Source: a bacterium (GTDB taxonomy: Bacteria > Vulcanimicrobiota > Xenobia > Xenobiales > JADMJV01). Taken from it: DNA of 64,000 nt. Shown here one piece after another: positions 52,777 through 61,600 of this stretch. The notes below the pieces were generated by a model. That model made no database searches. It worked only from the letters and a program-made list of their open reading frames with translations, and was not told the origin of the DNA. The translations under genes and the position numbers were made by a program. Each line of letters opens with the position of its first letter. The first letter of the stretch is position 1. The stretch covers positions 1 to 64,000 of the forward strand of contig JAFEBA010000003.1 in NCBI GenBank assembly GCA_018266105.1. Direction: 5' to 3'.

Positions 52777-54354
52777 TTACAGTTGGACCAAACGCGCTTC
52801 TTCAATTCCGGCCAGGCCTTTGATCTCCCCCATGACCGCTTCGCTAGGTGTCTCGTCGATCGACATGACCATGACGGCGTGGGTTCTGGGCTGGCTGCGG
52901 CCCAACTGCATCTCGGCGATGTTAATATCGCTTTTGCCCAGCAGACTACCTACGCTACCCATAACGCCGGGACGGTCGGTCTGCCAGGTGATCAGCTTGG
53001 TGCCGGAGAGCACCACCGAGATGGCATGTCCGTCCATTTCGACCACGCGAGCCTCATTGGCCCCGAAGACCGTGCCGGCCAGCGTGGTGGACCGCTGAGC
53101 TGAGCGCACCGTGACTTCAATCAGGCTGGAGTAGGTCGAGTGGCCACGAGTACTGCCCTCACTGACGCTGATGCCCCGATTGCGAGCCACCACGGCCGCA
53201 TTGACGTAGTTCACGGTTTCGGGAGACCCGGCCGCCAGCATGCCTCGCAGCAAAGCCTTAGTCAGGAAACGAGTGTCCGTCTCGGCCACCTCGCCCCGGT
53301 AGCTGACGCTCACGGCCGTGACCGGACCAGAAACCAGAGACTGGGCGAACTTGCCCATGCGCTCGGCCAATCCCAGATAAGGCTTGAGAAAGCTCATGGC
53401 TTCCGGCGGAACATAGGGGATGTTGACGGCACTGCGAGGAGCGCCACCGCGCAGGACTTCAAGAATCTGTTCGGCCACGTCCACCGCCACTCGCTCCTGA
53501 GCCTCGTGAGTAGAGGCAGCCAGATGAGGGGTGGAAACAAAATTGAGCAGTTCCAGCAGCGGAGTAGCCCCCACCGGTTCCTGAGCGTAGACGTCCAGAG
53601 CCGCGGCTGCCAGCTTCTTAGACTTGAGCGCCTCGTAAAGCGCGGCTTCGTCCACGATGCCGCCGCGCGCGCAGTTGACCAAAATGGCGGTGGGCTTCAT
53701 CATGGCCAGCTTGGCGGCATTGATCAGGCCGTCCGTCTCAGCCGTCTTGGGCATATGCAGAGTAATGAAATCGCTGCGCTGCAGCAAATCGTCCAGCTCG
53801 ACCTTCTCAGCCCCCCGCTCCTTGGCGAACTCCTCGCTGATAAAAGGATCATAGGCCAGAATTTTCATACGGAAGGCCGCCGCTCGCTCACCCACCTCGC
53901 GGCCGATGCGGCCAAAGCCAACGATTCCCAGCGTCTTGTTATAGAGCTCAAAGCCGGTAAAAGTCTTTCGATCCCACTCGCCCGCGCGCATGCTCGCCTG
54001 CGCCTGGGGCACCCAGCGGGCTGCCGAGAGCAGCAAGCCAAAGGTGTGCTCAGCCGCCGAGATCGTATTTCCTTCGGGCGAGTTGATGACCATAATGCCC
54101 TTGTTGGTCGCCGCCTCCACGTCGATGTTGTCGACACCCACGCCAGCCCGGCCGATGACCCGCAGGCCGGTGGCAGCTTCGATCACTTCCTTCGTGACTT
54201 TGGATTGACTGCGCACGATCAGCGCGTCAAATCCCGCCAACTTGGCGGCTAATTCAGCCGGCTTGAGGCCGGTGGCCACCTCCACTTCGGCTTCTTTACG
54301 CAGGTTGTCCACAATTTCTTGCGGCAATGGGTCACTCACAAGGATTTTAGCCAC
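52777..54354 (-). CDS. serA: D-3-phosphoglycerate dehydrogenase, long form with ACT domain
   Basis: 525 aa. First enzyme of serine biosynthesis (3-phosphoglycerate to 3-phosphohydroxypyruvate, NAD). Substrate motif IGRAGVGVDNIDVEAA, Rossmann loop LGIVGFGRIGREVGER, then NCARGGIVDE and catalytic His region FVSTPHLAASTHEAQ. The C-terminus has the ASB insertion domain and an ACT regulatory domain (about 455-525) that binds serine in related enzymes. GTG 54354 has GGAGG upstream. It lies close to tRNA-Ser on the opposite strand. Confidence 0.97.
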   Translation of the reverse strand: MAKILVSDPLPQEIVDNLRKEAEVEVATGLKPAELAAKLAGFDALIVRSQSKVTKEVIEAATGLRVIGRAGVGVDNIDVEAATNKGIMVINSPEGNTISAAEHTFGLLLSAARWVPQAQASMRAGEWDRKTFTGFELYNKTLGIVGFGRIGREVGERAAAFRMKILAYDPFISEEFAKERGAEKVELDDLLQRSDFITLHMPKTAETDGLINAAKLAMMKPTAILVNCARGGIVDEAALYEALKSKKLAAAALDVYAQEPVGATPLLELLNFVSTPHLAASTHEAQERVAVDVAEQILEVLRGGAPRSAVNIPYVPPEAMSFLKPYLGLAERMGKFAQSLVSGPVTAVSVSYRGEVAETDTRFLTKALLRGMLAAGSPETVNYVNAAVVARNRGISVSEGSTRGHSTYSSLIEVTVRSAQRSTTLAGTVFGANEARVVEMDGHAISVVLSGTKLITWQTDRPGVMGSVGSLLGKSDINIAEMQLGRSQPRTHAVMVMSIDETPSEAVMGEIKGLAGIEEARLVQL

Positions 54355-54465
54355 GGGTCCTCCAGGGAATCAATTTCCGAGGGCGTCCTACGCACACTGC
54401 CAGGCAGTTCCTTCTACCCCTATAGACAAGGTCGGAACATCCCACTATACTACCCCTGGTCTTCT

Positions 54466-54555
54466 GGAGTGATGGCCGAGCGGTTTAAGGCGCACGCCTG
54501 CTAAGCGTGAGGGTCCAAAAGGCCCGCCTGGGTTCGAATCCCAGTCACTCCGCCA
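54466..54555 (+). tRNA. tRNA-Ser (GCU)
   Basis: 90 nt with CCA, class II with long variable arm. Acceptor GGAGTGA/TCACTCC; loop CTGCTAA carries anticodon GCT at 54500-54502. Confidence 0.96.
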
Positions 54556-54556
54556 G

Positions 54557-54585
54557 AAAAGGTGTCCTCGACGGGCGCCTTTTTT
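54557..54585 (+). terminator. Rho-independent terminator after tRNA-Ser
   Basis: Stem AAAAGGTGTCC/GGGCGCCTTTT with G-T wobble pairs and a long T run. Confidence 0.75.
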
Positions 54586-54626
54586 ATTTTCCAGGGCAGC
54601 TCTGACCCGAGCGCGAAGCCGTCAGG

Positions 54627-55640
54627 ATGCAGACTCGAAAAGGCGATGTAATCGTGATTGGAGGCGGCCTGGAAGGCGCCCTGATCGCACGCGCCCTGCA
54701 TCGAGCGGGTCAGAAGGTGATTCTTTTAGAGCTGGGCCGCCCCCGCGACCCGGAGACCCCCTACGACCGCTGGGTGAGTTCACCGTTTCTTTATTCCGCC
54801 ACCCACTGGGAGTGGATCCAGCGCAGTCTGCCGTTCTGGAGCGAGGAGTCAGCGCTTTTCTTCCAGGACGGGGCGGCGCTGGCCCCCCGGGAAACGCCAT
54901 CCTGGGAGCGACTGGTGCAGTCTTGCGAGAGCCATCGCGTAAAAGGACCGGCTCTGGAGGGCGAACTTTTTCCTGAATTCAAACTGGACTCACAAATGGG
55001 CTCGATCTATCTGGAAAAGCTGCCGTTTTTGCAGGTGCAAGGCATCGCCGAACGCATCTGGCTTCAGCTGCAGCGAGACGGAGCCGACCCTTGCGCGGAC
55101 ACGGAGGTGCGGCAGATCGACTGGGAACACGAGTGGCCCACGGCCGTAACCCGGGACACCATCTACCGGGCCCGCCGGCTGATCCTCACCGCGCCCAAGC
55201 TGTTTCACAATGAAGCACACAGCTTCAAGCAGATCTGGTTGCAAGGCCAACCTCAGCTGGAAGTTCGCCGGCCCCAACAGCGGCCAGCCTTGTGGATTCA
55301 CTACGCCAAAGCGCCTCTCTATCTATGGCCCGGTCCTGAGCACTGGGGCTGGGTGCGTCTGCACGAGGCCGAAGAGGGCGAAGAGCGCTTCTTACGGGGC
55401 GTTCCAGGGCGCTGGCTGAGCTGTGGCCTGCAGGACCTGGCCACCTATGAACTGCGCGTGGACCGACCGGCCCTGGGCTTTCACCCCTGGCGTCAAGATT
55501 GCCTGTGGATGAGCCGCCAGGGACAACAGAACTGGCCCTGGTTTCCGCAGTTACTGGAAAAAGTCATCGACCCGCAGCAAAGCCTGCAGGAGTTTCTGCC
55601 CGAGAGGCCCCTCGAGTCAGCCGGCCCCCGCCCGGCTTAG
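54627..55640 (+). CDS. FAD-dependent oxidoreductase of the DAO family
   Basis: 337 aa. The N-terminal dinucleotide motif VIVIGGGLEGALIARAL plus acidic strand end (LLELGRP) marks the D-amino acid oxidase/ThiO/sarcosine oxidase family. The substrate domain contains WIHYAKAPLYLWPGPEHWGW. The C-terminal second flavin loop of the family is degenerate. Substrate unknown. ATG 54627. It is convergent with the ATP-grasp gene. Confidence 0.82.
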   Translation: MQTRKGDVIVIGGGLEGALIARALHRAGQKVILLELGRPRDPETPYDRWVSSPFLYSATHWEWIQRSLPFWSEESALFFQDGAALAPRETPSWERLVQSCESHRVKGPALEGELFPEFKLDSQMGSIYLEKLPFLQVQGIAERIWLQLQRDGADPCADTEVRQIDWEHEWPTAVTRDTIYRARRLILTAPKLFHNEAHSFKQIWLQGQPQLEVRRPQQRPALWIHYAKAPLYLWPGPEHWGWVRLHEAEEGEERFLRGVPGRWLSCGLQDLATYELRVDRPALGFHPWRQDCLWMSRQGQQNWPWFPQLLEKVIDPQQSLQEFLPERPLESAGPRPA

Positions 55641-55651
55641 ACGTCCAGATT

Positions 55652-56833
55652 CTAGGCGGGGCGGTCGCCGCCCGTGCCAATGGCCAGAAAATCGTCGGCA
55701 AAGCGATGCTGGTAGGCCTCCAACAGCCGATCCACACGCTTGCTGTCTTTGCTGGCCACGGTCATGGCCAGATGGTAATCCCAAACATGGGACCAGGTGA
55801 CTTCCACGTCATCATACTCAGAGAGGTCGGGAGTCTTCTGCCGGGTCAGGCACACCAAAAGTCCACCCTGCAGATCTTTGCTGGCCTTGACCTTGTAAGG
55901 CTTGCCGGCGGCGGCGGCCAGCTCCACGCGGGCCCATTCAATCCAAAGATCCACACCCCGAGTCTCCTTGACCAGAGCATCGATGTGAGCACCGCCCACT
56001 CGGGCGGCGATCTCCAGGAAGTAGATGGAGCCATCTTCGGCCTCGATAAATTCGGCGTGGGTGACCCCGTGCTCGAGGCGCAAAGCCTTGATGAGCTGTT
56101 CGTTTTGCTTGTGAACCTTGTCGTAGGTGGGATCTTTCTTCTCGATGGTGCGCGAGGAGAAGACACCGCCGTCACGCCAGATGGAGAAAGGCGTTTTGCC
56201 ATAGCGGTGGGCCGAAGAGAAGACCAGTTTGCCGTTCCAGACAATCCCGTCCACGTGCAGAATATTGCCTTTCACAAAGCGCTCAACCAGGTAGTGGGAC
56301 TGGTCGTCGCCCAGCTCTTCCACGGCCGCCCAGAGTTCGCGTTCATTCTCGAGTTTGCGCATCTTGACCGAGCCAGACTCGGCGCGGGGTTTGAGAATCC
56401 AGGGGGCAGGCACGGTCTGAGCAAACTTCTTCAGGCGCGAATGGGGCAGCACTGAACAGAACCCGGGCACCGGGACGCCCGCCTGATCGGCCTCGATACG
56501 CATCAGCAGCTTATCGCGGAATCGAGCCGCGTCCGACACACCCGTGCCCGGGATGCGGAAGTGCTCGCGCAATTGAGCACAGATATCCACGACATATTCG
56601 TCGATCGGAAGAATGGCCCCAAAGTCGCGGCTGCGAGCCAGGTAACCCACGGCTTTGCGCACCTCTTCGAAGTTGTCGATCTTGTGCACACAGAATCGTT
56701 CATTGACGCAGGTCGGCCAGGGTTCGTTGTAGACCTCCTGGGTGGTGACCAAAACGATGTGGCAACCCAGTCGGGCTAATTCCTCAAGAAATTTCACGCC
56801 TTTATAGAAACTGGCTACACAAAGTACGGTCAC
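55652..56833 (-). CDS. ATP-grasp superfamily protein
   Basis: 393 aa. Preserves an N-terminal pre-ATP-grasp domain (VLCVASFYKGVKFLEELARLG), the P-loop-like segment PWILKPRAESGSVKM, and the acidic metal residues in FIEAEDGSIYFLEIAARVGG. The family ligates a carboxylate to an amine or thiol using ATP. GTG 56833 was chosen over ATG 56869 because GGGAGG lies 10 bp upstream of it and none near the other. It is divergent from pfaD; a role with the PUFA synthase is unproven. Confidence 0.82.
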   Translation of the reverse strand: MTVLCVASFYKGVKFLEELARLGCHIVLVTTQEVYNEPWPTCVNERFCVHKIDNFEEVRKAVGYLARSRDFGAILPIDEYVVDICAQLREHFRIPGTGVSDAARFRDKLLMRIEADQAGVPVPGFCSVLPHSRLKKFAQTVPAPWILKPRAESGSVKMRKLENERELWAAVEELGDDQSHYLVERFVKGNILHVDGIVWNGKLVFSSAHRYGKTPFSIWRDGGVFSSRTIEKKDPTYDKVHKQNEQLIKALRLEHGVTHAEFIEAEDGSIYFLEIAARVGGAHIDALVKETRGVDLWIEWARVELAAAAGKPYKVKASKDLQGGLLVCLTRQKTPDLSEYDDVEVTWSHVWDYHLAMTVASKDSKRVDRLLEAYQHRFADDFLAIGTGGDRPA

Positions 56834-56869
56834 GGCACGCGAACCTCCCGATGATTTGGCCGGAAGCAT

Positions 56870-57048
56870 TTGCTTTCGCCCCAAAGGGAACCTTCTGAAA
56901 AAATTTTCTGAGCCCATGCAATAAACCGGCAATCAAATCCGTTATGCTTCATGCTTGCCCGAAGAAGTCCGGTTTTGTACCGCGTGAAGCGGGTAATAGC
57001 GCTTGACCCTGTGCCCAAGGGGCACGGGAACAAGCATGGAGGCCGGAG
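56870..57048 (+). promoter_or_regulatory. Structured leader of pfaD-pfaA
   Basis: No gene. Two stem-loops precede pfaD: a weak one (about 56979-56995, ACCGC/GCGGGT) and a strong one at 57001-57035 with nested stems GCTTG/CAAGC, CCC/GGG and GTGCCC/GGGCAC closing on an AAG loop. The strong one ends 2 bp before the SD GGAGG (57038-57042), 6 bp from ATG 57049. It may control translation; no known riboswitch pattern is recognised. Confidence 0.4.
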
Positions 57049-58671
57049 ATGACGACAACAATGACCCAGTCCACGTGTCAGGGCTGGTGGCAAGCGCAAG
57101 AAAACGGTAAGGAATCGGGCGACCTGGCCCAGGCCTTATTGCATGTGAACGATCCCGTTTTCCTCCTGGAAGACCTCAAAGTGGCTCAAGGAGGCTCGGT
57201 CAGCTTCGGTGGTCAGAGCCAGGGCAAGAAGATTCTGGCTTTTGCCCCCGCCCTTCATCCCTCCGCACTGGGCGATCAGGAATTTCGCCGCGTTCACGGA
57301 TTGCAGTATGCCTACGTGCAGGGTGCGATGGCCAACGGCATCGCCAGCGAGGAACTGGTGGAAGCCACAAGCGCGGCCGGTGGTCTCGGCTTTTTCGGAG
57401 CCGCCGGGTTGGACCCTAAACGCGTAGAGAAGGCCATTGACCGCCTGCAGGCCAACCTGGGCGAGAAACCCTTCGGATTCAACTTCATCCACAGCCCTTC
57501 TGAGCCCGACCTGGAAGCGGCCATCGCCGACCTCTACATCCGCCGGGGCATCCGCCGGATTGAAGCGGCCGCCTTCTTGGGGCTGACCCTGCCGCTGGTG
57601 AAGTATCGCCTGGCCGGCATCCATCGTGGCCCGGATGGCTCGATCGTGACTCCGAACCAGGTCTTCGCCAAGATTTCCCGGGTGGAGGTCGCCACCAAGT
57701 TCCTCACCCCGGCTCCCGAGAAGATGCTGGCTCAGCTGGTGGAACAAGGCTTCCTGACGGCGGAGCAGGCCGAACTGGCGGCCCAGATCCCGGTGGCCGA
57801 GGACATTACGGCCGAAGCCGACTCAGGTGGACACACCGACAACCGTCCCGCCGTCTGCCTGATTCCCACCATGATCGCACTGCGCGATCAGTTGCAGGCC
57901 AAGTTCAAGTATGCGCGCAAACCCCGGGTCGGCGCCGCCGGCGGCTTCGCCACCCCCTATTCGGTCTGCGCCGCCTTCGCCATGGGCGCGGGCTTTGTGG
58001 TCACCGGCTCGGTCAATCAGAGCTGCGTGGAGTCCGGCAGCTCGGACATCGTGCGCGGAATGCTGGCCCAGGCCCGCCAGGCTGACGTAGCGATGGCTCC
58101 CGCCGCGGACATGTTTGAAATGGGCGTAAACGTTCAGGTTCTCAAGTGGGGAACAATGTTTCCGGTGCGCGCCAAGAAACTTTATGAGCTTTACCGGCGT
58201 TATGATAGCCTGGAAGCCCTTCCCCAAGCCGATCGGGCCACTTTGGAGAAGGATTACTTCAGAAACACGCTCGAGCAGGAGTGGGAAAGCACCCGCGCTT
58301 TCTTCGCTCAACGCGATCCTCGTCAGAATGAGCGGGCCGACAAAGATCCCAAACACAAGATGGCGCTGGTGTTCCGTTCCTACTTAGGACGGGCCTCGCG
58401 CTGGGCCAATGCAGGCCTGGAAGACCGAAAGGTCGATTACCAGATCTGGTGCGGCCCGGCCATGGGCGCCTTCAACGAATGGGCCAAGGGCTCCGAGCTG
58501 GAAAAAGCGGAAAATCGCCGCGCCGGCCTGGTGGCCCACAACCTGATGCTGGGGGCGGCCGTGCTCACTCGGGCCAACTACCTGCGTCAGCAGGGCGCTG
58601 ACCTGCCTGAAGAAGCCACAACGTTTCAACCAATGACTAAAGACCAAATCAGTGCAATCTTGGGAGCCTAG
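57049..58671 (+). CDS. pfaD: PfaD-family enoyl reductase of PUFA/polyketide synthase
   Basis: 540 aa. NPD-like FMN trans-acting enoyl reductase of polyunsaturated fatty acid synthases. Recognisable blocks are GIASEELVEATSAAGGLGFFG, IEAAAFLGLTLPLVKYRL and FVVTGSVNQSCVESG, then VQVLKWGTMFPVRAKKLYEL. It saturates enoyl intermediates on the megasynthase ACPs. ATG 57049 with SD GGAGG. It lies 9 bp upstream of pfaA; in the usual pfaABCD order it comes last. Confidence 0.95.
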   Translation: MTTTMTQSTCQGWWQAQENGKESGDLAQALLHVNDPVFLLEDLKVAQGGSVSFGGQSQGKKILAFAPALHPSALGDQEFRRVHGLQYAYVQGAMANGIASEELVEATSAAGGLGFFGAAGLDPKRVEKAIDRLQANLGEKPFGFNFIHSPSEPDLEAAIADLYIRRGIRRIEAAAFLGLTLPLVKYRLAGIHRGPDGSIVTPNQVFAKISRVEVATKFLTPAPEKMLAQLVEQGFLTAEQAELAAQIPVAEDITAEADSGGHTDNRPAVCLIPTMIALRDQLQAKFKYARKPRVGAAGGFATPYSVCAAFAMGAGFVVTGSVNQSCVESGSSDIVRGMLAQARQADVAMAPAADMFEMGVNVQVLKWGTMFPVRAKKLYELYRRYDSLEALPQADRATLEKDYFRNTLEQEWESTRAFFAQRDPRQNERADKDPKHKMALVFRSYLGRASRWANAGLEDRKVDYQIWCGPAMGAFNEWAKGSELEKAENRRAGLVAHNLMLGAAVLTRANYLRQQGADLPEEATTFQPMTKDQISAILGA

Positions 58672-58680
58672 GGTAAGAGA

Positions 58681-61600
58681 ATGAGTAAGAAAAACCACAC
58701 CGCCGATTCCATTGCCATTGTTGGCATGGCCGCGATGTATCCGAAATCACCGGACCTGAAGGGCTTCTGGCACCTGATCCGGGCCGGAGTGGACGGAATC
58801 ACCGAGATTCCCAAAACTCACTGGCGCCCCGAAGACTACTTCGACGCCAATCAGAAGGCGCCGGACATGACCTACTGTCAGCGTGGTGGTTTCTTGCCGG
58901 CTCATCGCTTCGACCCGACCGAGTTTTCGCTACCGCCCACCGTGCTGGAAGCCACCGACACCAGCCAGCTGCTGGGCCTGGTGGTCGCCAAAGCCGCTTT
59001 GGAAGACGCCGGCTATGGCGCCAACAAAGAATTCAAGCGCGACACGACCAGCGTCATCCTGGGCGTCACCGGCACCCTGGAACTGGTGGTTCCGCTGGGC
59101 GCCCGTTTGGGTCATCCGATCTGGCGCAAGGCCCTGATTGAGTCCGGTCTGGCTCCCGAGCTGGTGGAAGAGGTGATGGGACGCATCGCTGAGGGCTACG
59201 TGCCCTGGCAGGAAAACTCGTTCCCCGGACTGCTGGGCAACGTGGTGGCCGGCCGCATCGCCAACCGTCTGGACCTGCACGGCACCAACTGCGTGGTCGA
59301 CGCCGCTTGCGCCAGTTCACTCTCGGCCGCCCACCTGGCCATGCTTGAGCTCTCGACCGGGAAGGCCGATATGGTCATTACCGGCGGGGCCGACACCTTC
59401 AACGACATCTTCATGTATATGTGTTTCTCGAAGACTCCGGCCCTGTCCGCCAGCGGAAAGATCCGGCCCTTCTCGGAAGCCTCCGACGGCACCCTGATCG
59501 GAGAAGGCCTGGGCATGGTGGTGCTCAAGCGCCTGTCCGACGCCAAAGCCGATGGCGACCGCATCTACGCCGTAGTCAAGGGCGTAGGCACGGCTTCGGA
59601 CGGAAATTCCGGCGCCGTCTACGCGCCTGACTCTAAGGGCCAGGCCCGCGCCTTGCGTGACGCCTACGAGCGGGCCGGCGTTTCTCCCAACCAGATCCGG
59701 CTCGTGGAAGCTCACGGCACCGGCACCAAGGTGGGTGACGTAGTTGAATTCGAGGGCTTGCGCAGCGTCTACGCTCCGGTTTCGGGCGACAAGAAGCAGT
59801 ACGTAGCTCTGGGCACGGTCAAATCTCAGGTGGGCCACACCAAGGCCGCAGCCGGTTCAGCCAGCCTGATCAAGGCCGCCCTGGCGCTATATTATAAGGT
59901 GTTCCCGCCCACCCTGGGAGTGGAAAAGCCCAATCCCAAGATGAACATCGAAGACAGCCCCTTCTATATTAACAACGAGGCCCGTCCCTGGGTGAGCGAA
60001 GCCGGTCAGCCCCGTCGGGCCGCCCTCTCCAGCTTCGGCTTTGGCGGCTCCAACTTCCATATGGTGCTGGAAGAAGCCCAAGCCGATCGACCTGAAGTGG
60101 CCTGGGACGGAAGCTTGCGCCTCTGGGCCGAGTCAAACACAAGCCCGGCCCTGCTTTCTCAGGCACTCAAAACCAGCGCCGACAAACTGCCCGAGGAACT
60201 CAACGACCAGGCTCGCCTGGCTCACCAGCGTAGCGCTGAATTTGATTGCAAGGCAGCGGCCCGCTGCGTGATCGTCTGGAACACCGAGAAATCGCTGAAA
60301 GAACTGCTGTTACAGGCTTCTCAGTTGGTGCACGAGGGCAAAGCCAGCGAAGGTCCGGAAATCTTCTATGCTCCCGGCAGCGAGGCCGGTAAAGTCGTAT
60401 TCATGTTCCCCGGCCAGGGTTCACAGTACGTCAACATGGGCCGAGAACTGGCCTGTATCTTCCCTGAGGTGCTCGAATCCATTGAGCGAAGCGACAAGCA
60501 CTCGCCCGAAGGCCAGCCGCTCAGCGCCAGGATGTATCCTCCGCCCACCTTTAACGAAGAGCTGAAGAAGCAGCGCGAGGAAGCTCTGACCGCCACCAAC
60601 TGCGCCCAGCCCGCTCTGGGGGCGCTCAACCGCGGCGTCTACGAGATTCTTTCTCAGCGCTTTGGGCTGACCCCCGATTTCACCTGCGGCCACAGCTACG
60701 GTGAACTGTGCGCCCTCTACGCGGCCGGAGTCTACGACGCGGACGCCCTGTGTAAGGTATCCTTCTTACGCGGCGAGCTCATGGCCAAAGGCGATGGCGG
60801 CCGCGGCGGAATGGCGGCCGTGACCGCCCCGCTGGAGAAGGTTGAGGCCATCCTGCCTGAGTTGGGTCCGGAAGTGGTCATTGCCAACCGCAACAGTCCT
60901 GGCCAGTGCGTGCTCTCGGGCACCAAGGAAGCCGTCAAGGCGGCCACCGTCAAGCTCAAAGAGCACGGCATGCGGGCCATTCCGCTCCAGGTCGGAGCAG
61001 CTTTCCACAGCCCGCTGGTGGCCAGCGCAGAATCGCCTTTCCGCAAAGGTCTGGACGAAGTCAAGTTCGGCAAGACCAATCTGCCCGTCCTGGCCAACAA
61101 AACCGCTCAGGATTACCCGACCGACGCCAAGAAAATGAAGGACCTGCTGGCCAATCAGCTGGTTTCTCAGGTCAACTGGGTCTCCCAGGTGGACGAACTT
61201 TATGGACGTGGCGCCCGAACCTTCGTGGAAGTCGGACCCAAGAACGTGCTGACCAAGCTGGTGGGAGCCTGTTTGAAGGGTAAGGAACACAAGGCCATAG
61301 CTCTTGACGCCTCGGGCGGCAAGACCGGCCTGATGGACCTTGCTCAAGGCCTGGCACATCTGGCCGCTCTGGGTCTGCCCGTACACTTGGGCCAATGGGA
61401 AACGGCTCCGGCCGAAGGGCGCAAACGCAAAATGACAGTGGAACTGACGGGCGCCAACTACCGCTCGCCCCAGTCCAAGAAAACGGTGGCCGCCCGCGCC
61501 CCGGGCAGCGTCAATGTATTGCCCCCCGTTGGCGCCAAAGCGACCGCCCCCGTGACCCCGCCTCCCCAGTCGGTAGCCCCCGCTCCCGCGCCTGCGGCAG

